Source: Candidatus Daviesbacteria bacterium
Lineage (GTDB): Bacteria; Patescibacteriota; Microgenomatia; Daviesbacterales; UBA10151
Length of the DNA stretch: 32,325 nt
Assembly: GCA_016176415.1 (NCBI GenBank)
Contig: JACOXH010000008.1
Location: 1-32,325, forward strand
Direction: 5' to 3'
Shown: in pieces, positions 6,194 to 12,896 of the stretch
How the letters are laid out: every line of letters starts with the position of its first letter
How positions within the stretch are numbered: the first letter of the stretch is position 1
The notes under the pieces: model-generated
The model's input: the letters and a program-made list of their open reading frames with translations, nothing else
The model's database searches: none
Told to the model about the DNA's origin: nothing
Position numbers and translations under genes: made by a program

Positions 6194-6222
6194 CTTTACC
6201 CTTTACGCTTTCCCCTTTACCC
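6194..6222 (+). repeat. CCCTTTACGCTTT-type dispersed repeat
   Basis: The GH1-EamA spacer contains TACCCTTTACGCTTTCCCC followed by TTTACCC. A closely similar run (CCCCTTTACGCTTTACCC) lies at about 24088-24107, inside the glycosyltransferase gene. Two copies only, pyrimidine-rich, so this may be a small repeat family or low complexity. Confidence 0.35.
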
Positions 6223-6229
6223 TAAAGTT

Positions 6230-7090
6230 ATGTCTCATCTTCCTTTTACCATTTCAGCGTATTTTTTCAATGCTTTGGCAGTTTTGGCCAATAAACACCT
6301 CCTAAACAGGGCTATTCCTGATCCTTTAGTCTATATTTTTTACATCAGCCTGGTGTCTTTACCCGCTATCTTTGCCCTGCCTTTTGTAAAAATACCTGAC
6401 TTTGAAACTTTTATCCTGGCTTCTTTATCAACTATTACCTGGACTATGGGCGCTTATTTCATGTTTAAAGCCTTAAAGTTAGGGCAAGTATCCCGGGTCA
6501 TACCTGTCATTGGAACCCTTATCCCTTTAATTCTATTAATGCTTGCAGTCAGATCCGAGGCCCTCTCTATAACTCAAATAGAAGCTGTAATCATACTTAC
6601 TTTTGGTTTAGTTTTTTTAACTGCAACTGATTGGAAAGGAAAACTGAACAAAGAGGAAATTATTTGTGAAGTTTTATCTGCTTCTTTGTTTGCCATTTCT
6701 TATGTCATCTTAAGATCTGCTTATTTAAAGCTTGATTTTCTGTCAGTTTTAGTCTGGTCAAGAATGGTGCTTTTGCCTCTGCTTTTAATCATGGTGGCTA
6801 TCCCTTTTTTGAGGATAAAAGTCATCAGCTCAAAAGGACTAAAGATTAATTTCTTATCCAAAGAAGGCTTCATTTTTTTGGGAGGCCAATTAAGCGGCGC
6901 TTTATCAGAAGTATTGATACTTTTTTCCATATCTTTGGCTAATCCTGCTTTAGTCAACTCTTTACAAGGCAGTCAGTATGTATTTTTGCTCATTTTTGAC
7001 AGAAAAAAATATCCTTTTTTAATTCTGTTATCAAAAGTTGCAGGCATTATTTTTATAGCAGCAGGTTTGTATCTATTGGCATTTTCCTAA
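6230..7090 (+). CDS. EamA/DMT-family transporter
   Basis: A 286-aa very hydrophobic protein with about ten membrane segments arranged as two EamA halves (residues about 5-135 and 150-285). The first half has the typical YFMFKALKLGQVSRVIPVIG end of an EamA repeat, with a small-residue/Pro helix; the second half ends with a matching SLQGSQYVFLLI. The family exports metabolites or exchanges drugs; substrate unknown. It follows the GH1 gene by 44 nt on the same strand and may share its transcript, although TACCCT ends 6 nt before this ATG and could be a weak promoter. Confidence 0.8.
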   Translation: MSHLPFTISAYFFNALAVLANKHLLNRAIPDPLVYIFYISLVSLPAIFALPFVKIPDFETFILASLSTITWTMGAYFMFKALKLGQVSRVIPVIGTLIPLILLMLAVRSEALSITQIEAVIILTFGLVFLTATDWKGKLNKEEIICEVLSASLFAISYVILRSAYLKLDFLSVLVWSRMVLLPLLLIMVAIPFLRIKVISSKGLKINFLSKEGFIFLGGQLSGALSEVLILFSISLANPALVNSLQGSQYVFLLIFDRKKYPFLILLSKVAGIIFIAAGLYLLAFS

Positions 7091-7170
7091 TAATATTGCC
7101 TCTTGTACAGCATAAAAGAATCTTTTAGAATGCGGCTAAATATAGTAAACTTTCTGTCCCGAGAAACAGT

Positions 7171-9393
7171 ATGCCCAGAGGACTAAGGAAAAAGGCCAGC
7201 TTTAAACCATCTCCCACAAGCCTAGCTGTTTCTTTGGTTAAATTTATCTTAAGCTTTGTAGGCAGCATACCAATCAATCTGTTTAAAATAATAGTTTTAA
7301 ACTTCCAAGCACTGCTCAAATCACTAAAAATACCTAAGGGAGGGTTAATCGAAAGAAAAAGAGGCCGTCCCAAAAAATTCCATCTGTCACGGCGCTCCAA
7401 AATTATATTTATAACGTCTGCCTCTTTGGTTTTTATTGCCTCTTATACTGCTTTTATTTTAACTGCAGCTTACCAACTGCCAACTCCCACCAGACTGACT
7501 TATTCAGGAGAGCCTTTGACTACTGAATTTTACGACAGAAACGGCAACTTACTTTACAGATTATATGAAGGAAAAAACAGAACTCTTATAAAGCTGACTG
7601 AAGTTCCAAAAGAGTTGATACAAGCAACCATCGCCACTGAAGATAAAAACTTTTACCAGCATATAGGCATAGATATTAAAGCAATATTGCGCGCCCTTTA
7701 CGCCAATTACAAAACAGGCAGCATGGAAGGAGCCTCAACCCTAACCCAACAGCTGATTAAAAATTCTCTTTTAACTCCGGAAAAAAGCTATGTCAGAAAA
7801 GCGCGTGAAGCAATTTTAGCTCTCTGGACAGAACGGATTTATACTAAAGACCAAATTTTACAAATGTATTTAAATGAAGCGCCTTATGGAGGTACTGTCA
7901 CAGGCATTGCTGCTGCCGCCCAAACCTATTTTGGTCAATCTCCTTCTCAGCTGAACTTAGCCCAAAGCGCCTACCTGGCAGGACTGCCGGCTTCACCTAC
8001 CCAGTTTTCCCCTTACGGAACTACCTCGTATTTGGCAAAACAGCGCCAAAAAGATACTCTGGAAAAAATGGTCAAAGAAGGCTATATTACCCAAGCACAG
8101 GCTGATGAAGCATACGCTCAGGATCTTAAGTTAAAACCTCCTGTTAACAATATCCTCGCCCCCCACTTTGTTTTCTACATTAAAGATTTACTGGCTGAAA
8201 AGTACGGACCCAGGGTAGTATCCCAGGGAGGATTGAAAATTTATACTACTTTGGATTTACAAGTTCAGTCTGATGTTGAAGGTATAGTAAGTGATGAAAT
8301 AAACAAACTGAATAATTTAAATGTGCAAAACGGAGCAGCTATGGTAACTGATGCCAAAACCGGACAGATTTTAGCTATGACCGGTAGCCGTGACTATCGC
8401 TACCCTGGTTTTGGCAATTACAATGTAACTCTGTCTTTGCGTCAGCCAGGCTCTTCTGTTAAACCCATAACATACGCCACAGCTTTCAAAAATGGTTTTG
8501 GCCCTGCCAGCATGATTTTGGATATACCGGTCACATTCAGAGATGAATGGGGCAACGCTTACTCGCCTGTTAATTACGACGGCACTTTTCGCGGACCGGT
8601 GACTTTACGTCAGGCTCTGGGCAGCTCATTAAATATTCCGGCAGTAAAACTGCTTGCTACTTTAGGGATTGACCCGGTAGTTGAGACTGCCCGTGATTTA
8701 GGTATTACTACTTTTGATAATCCAAAGCGTTTTGGTCTGGCTTTAACTTTAGGAGCAGCAGATGTGAAGATGATTGAAATGATGGGAGTATACGGAGCTT
8801 TTTCTCAAATGGGTGAGTTTCAACCTCCTACCGGCATATTAAAAGTAACTGATTCTGCCGGGAATGTTTTGGAACAGTACCAAAATAGCCCCAAACAGGC
8901 TCTTTCTCCGGGAGTAGCTTACCTAATTACCAATATTTTATCTGATGACAATGCCAGAAAAATGGCTTTTGGAGCAAACTCCTTACTTAATATTCCGGGA
9001 TTTCAGGTCGCAGTTAAAACCGGCACTTCTGATTTAAAAAAGGATAACTGGACCTTCGGCTATACCCCAAAATTTGTAGTAGGAGTTTGGGTAGGCAATC
9101 CTGATAATTCTCCTATGAATCCGGCCTTAACTTCCGGAATCACCGGAGCTGCGCCGATTTGGAATAAAATTATCCACTCATTGATTGACAAAACTACACC
9201 GTTAGCCTTTGAGCAACCTGCCGGCATTACAGAAGTAAAAGTGGGAGGCAAAAAAGATATTGGTATCACTGAGGCAGTACCTAAAGCCTTAGTCAGAGTT
9301 ACTAAAAAAGAAGACAAGCTCTTCTTTACAGACTCATTTTCCACTTATGCTACCTCTTCAGCACAGGCTAACCCAACACAACCCAATTTATAA
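7171..9393 (+). CDS. mrcA: Class A penicillin-binding protein (PBP1A type)
   Basis: A 740-aa bifunctional peptidoglycan synthase. A basic cytoplasmic N-terminus (1-75) with an extra hydrophobic stretch at 18-50 precedes the main membrane anchor at about 78-100. Glycosyltransferase GT51 domain at about 115-290: catalytic Glu157 in TIATEDKNFYQH, then GASTLTQQLIKN and the ERIYTKDQILQMYLNE motif. Transpeptidase domain at about 385-680: SxxK at Ser428-Lys431 (PGSSVKP), SxN at 486-488 and KTG at 616-618. All catalytic residues are present. A 60-residue tail ends in Asn/Pro/Gln. A weak TATAGT at 7141 would give a normal leader of about 20 nt. With MreB and the lytic transglycosylase here it forms the wall-building set. 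Confidence 0.95.
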   Translation: MPRGLRKKASFKPSPTSLAVSLVKFILSFVGSIPINLFKIIVLNFQALLKSLKIPKGGLIERKRGRPKKFHLSRRSKIIFITSASLVFIASYTAFILTAAYQLPTPTRLTYSGEPLTTEFYDRNGNLLYRLYEGKNRTLIKLTEVPKELIQATIATEDKNFYQHIGIDIKAILRALYANYKTGSMEGASTLTQQLIKNSLLTPEKSYVRKAREAILALWTERIYTKDQILQMYLNEAPYGGTVTGIAAAAQTYFGQSPSQLNLAQSAYLAGLPASPTQFSPYGTTSYLAKQRQKDTLEKMVKEGYITQAQADEAYAQDLKLKPPVNNILAPHFVFYIKDLLAEKYGPRVVSQGGLKIYTTLDLQVQSDVEGIVSDEINKLNNLNVQNGAAMVTDAKTGQILAMTGSRDYRYPGFGNYNVTLSLRQPGSSVKPITYATAFKNGFGPASMILDIPVTFRDEWGNAYSPVNYDGTFRGPVTLRQALGSSLNIPAVKLLATLGIDPVVETARDLGITTFDNPKRFGLALTLGAADVKMIEMMGVYGAFSQMGEFQPPTGILKVTDSAGNVLEQYQNSPKQALSPGVAYLITNILSDDNARKMAFGANSLLNIPGFQVAVKTGTSDLKKDNWTFGYTPKFVVGVWVGNPDNSPMNPALTSGITGAAPIWNKIIHSLIDKTTPLAFEQPAGITEVKVGGKKDIGITEAVPKALVRVTKKEDKLFFTDSFSTYATSSAQANPTQPNL
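9370..9386. repeat. AACCCAACACAACCCAA direct repeat, copy 1
   Basis: A 17-nt sequence at the very 3' end of the PBP gene, encoding NPTQPN. It recurs identically at 10866-10882 and, over 13 nt, at 10071-10083. Confidence 0.55.
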
Positions 9394-9399
9394 TAGTCT

Positions 9400-10013
9400 T
9401 TAACCTACTACCACAGCATCTTCTAAAGATTGGTATCTTTCAAAATAAGATATATCTCCTCCTAAAGAATCGCTGTATTCATACCCGTTGGCACTTTGGG
9501 GAATAAAAACCTCTACTGACTTTAGAGCATAAGGCAAATTCTCTTTTTGCGCCTGCCGCTCCAAAAGAGGAATCGTTTTTGTATGATCCGCTCCTGTAAC
9601 AACCGGCATTTCCCTAGCAACAAGTAAAACTGCCCCCACAGAACGGGCTTTTCTTATTGCCATCTGCACTATTCCCTGATAAATATGCGGCAACTCCGAA
9701 TTTGCATAAACAGGTTCAAGTAAGATAGCTGTTCTTTTTTCGCCTCTTTCTGAGAATGATCAACAAAAGATTGGATCACCTGCTCGTGTAGCTGATGCCC
9801 ATCAGGAGAAATTATATCTGTGGCTTTTAATCCGAGCGGAGCAAAAAGTTGATCTACTTCAGTACGGGGTATGAGTTTAGAATCAGAATTTAATTCCTGA
9901 TAACGCTTTACCCAATGCTGAAAGCGGGCAAAATTTCCCTCCGGTTGAGTAACCATCTCAGCTGAGGAGGGTTGCTGCTGAATTCCTATTACGCCTGAGG
10001 CTTCCAGTTCCAT
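9400..10013 (-). pseudogene. Hypothetical protein, frame broken by a one-base shift in a six-A run
   Basis: Two minus-strand frames overlap: 10013 to 9669 (MELEASGVIGIQQQPSSAEM...) and a second frame to the stop at 9400. The second frame continues sensibly upstream of its first ATG, as KRTAILLEPVYANSELPHIY. Reading switches cleanly at the run of six A (plus-strand T 9735-9740): a seventh A would give ...HSQKEAKKRTAILLEPVYAN... and a single protein of about 204 aa. So this is one gene with a -1 shift, from a sequencing or assembly error, a true mutation, or slippage. The reconstructed protein has no family I recognise; it is soluble, acidic, with a mixed alpha/beta pattern (SVGAVLLVAREMPVVTGADH). 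Tail-to-tail with the PBP gene. Confidence 0.6.
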
Positions 10014-10070
10014 ACTGTATTACTTACTTATTTCAATATAACAGAAATAAATGGTGATTTACATTTATTG

Positions 10071-10085
10071 CAACACAACCCAACC
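10071..10085. repeat. CAACACAACCCAACC direct repeat, copy 2
   Basis: Intergenic copy just downstream of the VapC gene. With the copy at 10866-10884 it brackets the toxin-antitoxin module as a direct repeat; both are followed by CTGA after one to two bases. Confidence 0.55.
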
Positions 10086-10104
10086 TCTGAAAAAAGGATT
10101 CCCC

Positions 10105-10530
10105 TTAAAGCAGATCTTTTGCAGTTTTAAAACCCTTATCTTTGAAAAAACCATCGAAGCTTAAGACAACTTCTGCTTTATTATTCCGGGCTAAAGCTAA
10201 AATCATAGCGTCAAAAGGTGTATTCTGCTTCGATCTATCTTTGTCAAAACAATTTATACATTCCAGATAATTTTTTTTATCCACACCTATTACCAGTAAA
10301 TCAGGTTTTTTGTAATACATAAGCAGATCACTGGCAAGATTAGGCAGATTATACCTTCTAAGAAGAGCTGTAGCCGCCTCCAAAATTGCGGTAACCGGAA
10401 AGTACACCTTAGCTTCTTCATTAACCAGCCTGCGAGCAATTGCTAAAACATTTTTATGATTAATGTCGTCTTCCTTGATTAAAGAAATCAAAAAATCCGC
10501 GTCAGTAATGCAGGTATATTTGACTTTCAT
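10105..10530 (-). CDS. vapC: VapC-like PIN-domain ribonuclease toxin
   Basis: A 141-aa PIN-domain protein, full length. The acidic metal-binding residues are in place: Asp10 (CITDADF), Glu51 (TAILEAATAL), Asp107 (NTPFDAMILALA) and Asp126 (LSFDGFF). PIN toxins cleave specific RNAs, often tRNA or rRNA. The start at 10530 is chosen because its ATG overlaps the antitoxin stop as ATGA, the usual coupled layout; a longer frame from 10548 would overlap the antitoxin by more. Target unknown. Confidence 0.88.
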   Translation of the reverse strand: MKVKYTCITDADFLISLIKEDDINHKNVLAIARRLVNEEAKVYFPVTAILEAATALLRRYNLPNLASDLLMYYKKPDLLVIGVDKKNYLECINCFDKDRSKQNTPFDAMILALARNNKAEVVLSFDGFFKDKGFKTAKDLL

Positions 10531-10817
10531 GTATCCCACTGCTCCCACATTTTTTCTATTTCTTCAACTGCGTTGGTAACTTTGCCGCGGCCGGGATATT
10601 TTTGACCTAATTTAACCAAATCCAGCAGAGCTTGAGCAGATTTTTTTTCTTTCTTCTCATCTTTTAAAATCTTGAGCTCTTCATATTCTTCCAGGCTGAC
10701 AATTACTGCCTGCGGCTTTTTTCTGGAAAGCACAAGCGTTGGTTGTTGCTCTTTTTTAACCTGATTTATGACCTTTTTTGGATTACGGGAAATATCTCTT
10801 ATATTAACTGTAAACAT
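10527..10817 (-). CDS. Phd/YefM-family antitoxin
   Basis: A 96-aa protein. The N-terminal half (TVNIRDISRNPKKVINQVKK...TLVLSRKKPQAVIVSLEEYE) is the Phd/YefM DNA-binding fold with its conserved 'PxAVIVSLEEYE' strand-helix. The charged Lys/Glu-rich C-terminal half (about 50-96) is the flexible part that wraps and inhibits the toxin. It overlaps vapC by 4 nt (ATGA), giving translational coupling. Phd/YefM antitoxins repress their own operon; a perfect palindrome lies in this promoter at 10837-10853. Confidence 0.88.
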   Translation of the reverse strand: MFTVNIRDISRNPKKVINQVKKEQQPTLVLSRKKPQAVIVSLEEYEELKILKDEKKEKKSAQALLDLVKLGQKYPGRGKVTNAVEEIEKMWEQWDT

Positions 10818-10823
10818 AATTAA

Positions 10824-10829
10824 ATTATA
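10824..10829 (-). promoter_or_regulatory. -10 box of the toxin-antitoxin operon
   Basis: TATAAT on the minus strand ends 6 nt before the antitoxin ATG at 10817. TGTCAA, the first arm of the adjacent palindrome, lies 18 nt upstream of it and is the likely -35. Confidence 0.6.
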
Positions 10830-10836
10830 CCATATT

Positions 10837-10853
10837 TGTCAATAGTATTGACA
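10837..10853. promoter_or_regulatory. Palindromic operator of the toxin-antitoxin operon
   Basis: TGTCAATAGTATTGACA is a perfect 8+1+8 palindrome. It covers the -35 region and most of the spacer of the antitoxin promoter, where a bound Phd/YefM dimer would block polymerase. Inferred from position and symmetry. Confidence 0.65.
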
Positions 10854-10863
10854 GACAAAAATG

Positions 10864-11256
10864 TCAACCCAACACAACCCAACCCCTGAGGTCCTTTTTG
10901 GGAATCTTTATAGGAGACGTGATAAATTTGGCTGAATCACCAATAAAAATTAAAGTTCCGAAACGCGCATTTTTGTGTTTTTCCCAGTAATCTTTATCTG
11001 CCGCTAGTTGCTCTCCGTATAAGTTTCTTAAGGCGCTTAAGTCACTTAAGTCTAAGTTATCATAAAAGAATACTTTTTTTACTCTGAATTGGCCGATTAC
11101 CTCTTCCCCTGAAGGCTTTATATAAACCAAATCTCCCCCTGAAATCTCCCCAAAAGGAGGATTTTTTACCCTGGAAAAACGGGATTCTATGGTTTTTTTC
11201 CCTGTTAATATCTGCTCCCCTGCTTTTCCGGTAAAAATGGCAAGATGTTTTCGCAT
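10864..11256 (-). CDS. ASCH-domain protein
   Basis: A 130-aa protein with the ASCH (PUA-like) pattern: an opening strand HLAIFTGKAGEQILTGKKTI with the conserved Gly-Lys-Lys-Thr-Ile-Glu-Ser-Arg turn, a GGDLVYIKPSG strand and GQFRVKKVFFYD. ASCH proteins are thought to bind RNA or nucleotides; some are nucleases or hydrolases. Residues 67-80 (LDLSDLSALRNL) are encoded by a 9-nt tandem repeat found elsewhere in the window, and the last residues (GWVVLG) by the CCAACACAACCCAA repeat, so two repeats shape this short gene. A TATAAT ends 6 nt before the ATG. Confidence 0.72.
   Translation of the reverse strand: MRKHLAIFTGKAGEQILTGKKTIESRFSRVKNPPFGEISGGDLVYIKPSGEEVIGQFRVKKVFFYDNLDLSDLSALRNLYGEQLAADKDYWEKHKNARFGTLIFIGDSAKFITSPIKIPKKDLRGWVVLG
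10866..10884. repeat. AACCCAACACAACCCAACC direct repeat, copy 3
   Basis: Lies across the ASCH stop region and encodes its C-terminus on the minus strand. It shares 17 nt with 9370-9386 and 15 nt with 10071-10085. Confidence 0.55.
11020..11059. repeat. 9-nt TTAAGTNAC-type repeat inside the ASCH gene
   Basis: CTTAAGGCGCTTAAGTCA followed by CTTAAGTCTAAGTTA: a degenerate 9-nt period built on the palindrome CTTAAG. On the coding strand it gives Leu-Ser-Asp/Leu-Ser-Ala triplets. The same family occurs at 27343-27381, 28347-28386 and 28740-28777. Confidence 0.55.
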
Positions 11257-11257
11257 A

Positions 11258-11287
11258 TTGCAATTATACTATGTTCTTTGTTATACT
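11258..11287 (+). promoter_or_regulatory. Putative promoter of secE-nusG
   Basis: TTGCAA (11258-11263), an 18-nt spacer and TATACT (11282-11287) predict a start near 11294. A second TTGACA at 11287-11292 has no matching -10. The predicted RNA starts just before a terminator-like hairpin. Confidence 0.4.
11263..11268 (-). promoter_or_regulatory. -10 box of the ASCH gene
   Basis: TATAAT on the minus strand ends 6 nt before the ATG at 11256. It lies within the divergent secE promoter spacer, so the two promoters overlap. Confidence 0.5.
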
Positions 11288-11296
11288 TGACAAAAC

Positions 11297-11319
11297 GCCT
11301 CCAAGAATGGAGGCTTTTT
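11297..11319 (+). terminator. Terminator-like hairpin in the secE leader
   Basis: GCCTCCA-AGAA-TGGAGGC is a perfect 7-bp stem followed by TTTTT. No upstream gene on this strand needs a terminator here (the nearest ends at 9393), so it is a candidate attenuator of the secE-nusG transcript; a boundary element is the alternative. Confidence 0.6.
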
Positions 11320-11339
11320 CGTGAACGAATGCATTTACT

Positions 11340-11531
11340 ATGGTAATAGCAAACTTGTTTAGTTTTCTAAAGGAGGTAAAGGAAGAGTTAGCAAAAGTTG
11401 CCTGGCCCAGCAGAGAACAAACTATTCGCTATACAATTTTGGTTATTATTGTAGCTGGCGCTGTAGGTTTGTTTTTAGGCGGTCTGGATTATATCTTAAC
11501 TGCGTTAACAGCCTTTTTCGTAAACAAATAA
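11340..11531 (+). CDS. secE: Preprotein translocase subunit SecE
   Basis: A 63-aa minimal SecE with one membrane helix. The cytoplasmic amphipathic segment FLKEVKEELAKVAWPSREQT carries the conserved KVxWPxxxE motif, followed by the transmembrane helix TILVIIVAGAVGLFLGGLDYIL. It clamps SecY in the SecYEG channel. It is upstream of nusG as in most bacteria, but a block of 28-nt repeats separates the two. Confidence 0.95.
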   Translation: MVIANLFSFLKEVKEELAKVAWPSREQTIRYTILVIIVAGAVGLFLGGLDYILTALTAFFVNK

Positions 11532-11640
11532 GCAAAGCTTGCGATCCTTCGGATCTAAAGCAAAGCTTGCGATCCTTCGGATCTAAAGCAAAGCTTGCGA
11601 TCCTTCGGATCTAAAGCAAAGCTTGCGAGCTAATAGCTCT
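11531..11640 (+). repeat. Tandem array of 28-nt double-hairpin units between secE and nusG
   Basis: Three identical 28-nt units start at 11531, 11559 and 11587, and a fourth variant at 11615. Each unit has a fixed part, AGCAAAGCTTGC (stem GCAA/TTGC), and a second hairpin. In units 1-3 the second hairpin is GATCC-TTC-GGATC; in unit 4 it is GAGCT-AAT-AGCTC, so the stem changed but pairing is kept. The array fills the entire secE-nusG spacer. Related units occur at 12433-12444 and, in frame, inside rplL at 22196-22225. Confidence 0.85.
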
Positions 11641-11645
11641 AAAAT

Positions 11646-12308
11646 ATGGATGACACACAAAAAATAATAACAGAAGAAAAAACTTCAGAAGTATCAAACA
11701 CTTCTGAGGAACAGACACAGGCTGACCAGCCGGCCAAAGAAACACCGGCCGAAGAACCTGCTGACGCAGCTAAATCAGACAACCCGAATGCTAAGTGGTA
11801 TGTTGTCCATACCTATTCAGGTCATGAAAACAAAGTAGCTTTAACTTTAAAACAAAGAGTGGAATCAGAGCATCTGGAGGATAAAATTTTGGACGTTTTG
11901 GTCCCCATGCAGGAAAAAATTGAAATAAAGAGCGGTAAAAAGGTCAATGTTAAAGAAAAGATCTTTCCGGGCTACATTTTAGTAAAAATGGTGCTTGATG
12001 ATATTTCATGGCTGGCTGTCAGAACCACCCAAGGGGTAACAAGTTTTGTGGGTATGGGCAATAAACCAACTCCTATTTCTGAATCTGAAGTTCAGACTAT
12101 TGTTAAATTCACTCAATCTGAAGCCCCAATGTACAAGCAGGTGTTTACTGTAAATGACACAGTTAAAATTGTGGATGGTCCTTTTGCTGACTTTATCGGT
12201 AAAATTGATTCTGTTGATGAGGAAAAAGGCAAAGTCAGGGTCCTGGTGTCCATATTCGGACGCGAAACGCCGGTGGAACTGGACTTTTTGCAAATTAAAA
12301 AGATATGA
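11646..12308 (+). CDS. nusG: Transcription termination/antitermination factor NusG
   Basis: A 220-aa NusG. Residues 1-48 are an acidic Glu/Thr/Pro/Ala-rich extension not found in standard NusG. The NGN domain runs from about 50 (AKWYVVHTYSGHENKVALTL) with VLVPMQEKIEIKSGKK and KIFPGYILVKM, followed by RTTQGVTSFVG. The C-terminal KOW domain (about 165-220) has FTVNDTVKIVDGPFADFIGK. It binds RNA polymerase and couples it to the ribosome or Rho. It ends just before a dispersed inverted repeat that lies between it and rplK. Confidence 0.95.
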   Translation: MDDTQKIITEEKTSEVSNTSEEQTQADQPAKETPAEEPADAAKSDNPNAKWYVVHTYSGHENKVALTLKQRVESEHLEDKILDVLVPMQEKIEIKSGKKVNVKEKIFPGYILVKMVLDDISWLAVRTTQGVTSFVGMGNKPTPISESEVQTIVKFTQSEAPMYKQVFTVNDTVKIVDGPFADFIGKIDSVDEEKGKVRVLVSIFGRETPVELDFLQIKKI

Positions 12309-12309
12309 T

Positions 12310-12412
12310 CATTGTCATCCTGCGTCTGACGAAGTCAGACAAAGGATCTCTTGTGAATACAAGATTCTTTAACAAGTAAAGAGATTCTTCGTTTCACTCA
12401 GAATGACAGAAA
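12310..12412. repeat. Dispersed inverted repeat between nusG and rplK (TGTCATYCTGA family)
   Basis: The left arm starts TTGTCATCCTG and reaches GGATCTCTT near 12352; the right arm, read backwards, is CTGTCATTCTGAGTGAAACG followed by AAGAATCTCTT. The arms face each other across about 25 nt and would form one long imperfect hairpin. Nested in the left arm is GTCTGAC-GAA-GTCAGAC, a perfect 7-bp hairpin. Same family as 4812-4849 and 23868-24001. No T tract. Confidence 0.7.
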
Positions 12413-12418
12413 GAAAAT

Positions 12419-12472
12419 ATGGCTAAGAAGATAAGCAAAGCTTGCCTTTTTGGCCAGGAAAGAAAAAAATAA
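12419..12472 (+). CDS. Possible 17-aa upstream ORF of rplK
   Basis: ATG GCT AAG AAG ... TAA encodes [17 protein letters not shown]. Its stop is 1 nt before the rplK ATG, so ribosomes could re-initiate. Its first four residues repeat those of L11 (MAKK), and it contains the AGCAAAGCTTGC repeat word at 12433-12444. It looks like an older rplK start that was displaced when the repeat inserted. Whether it is translated is unknown. Confidence 0.35.
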   Translation: MAKKISKACLFGQERKK

Positions 12473-12473
12473 A

Positions 12474-12896
12474 ATGGCCAAAAAGGTAAAAACATTAATT
12501 AAACTAAATATTCCTGCAGGCACCGCTACACCTGCTCCTCCTGTTGGCCCTGCTTTGGGACAACATGGTTTACCTATTATGGAGTTTGTTAAAGCTTTTA
12601 ATGATAAAACCCAGGACAAAAAAGGCAATATTTTGCCGGTAGTAATTACAGTTTACGAGGACCGGACATTTTCATTTATCACCAAAGAACCTCCTGTTGC
12701 TGAAATGATCAAAAAAACCTTAAGTTTGGAAAAAGGTTCAGGCACTGCTTTAAAACAACCTGTAGGAACCTTAACACAAGCTCAGGTAAAACAAATAGCA
12801 GAAGCTAAGCTGCCTGATTTAAACACTAAAAATGTAGAAGCTGCTATGAAAGTAGTAGAAGGCACTGCAAAATCAATGGGGGTAAAGGTACAATAA
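12474..12896 (+). CDS. rplK: 50S ribosomal protein L11 (uL11)
   Basis: 140 aa, the standard length. N-terminal domain [20 protein letters not shown] with [23 protein letters not shown]-terminal RNA-binding domain with [21 protein letters not shown] and [18 protein letters not shown]. It forms the GTPase-associated centre with 23S rRNA and L12. The frame is open from a TTG at 12450, but the ATG at 12474 gives the family's N-terminus. Stop and rplA start overlap as TAATG. Confidence 0.96.
   Translation: MAKKVKTLIKLNIPAGTATPAPPVGPALGQHGLPIMEFVKAFNDKTQDKKGNILPVVITVYEDRTFSFITKEPPVAEMIKKTLSLEKGSGTALKQPVGTLTQAQVKQIAEAKLPDLNTKNVEAAMKVVEGTAKSMGVKVQ

Noticed and set aside
11531-11640. CRISPR-like array
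   Set aside because: The units are directly contiguous with no unique spacers and no cas genes nearby.
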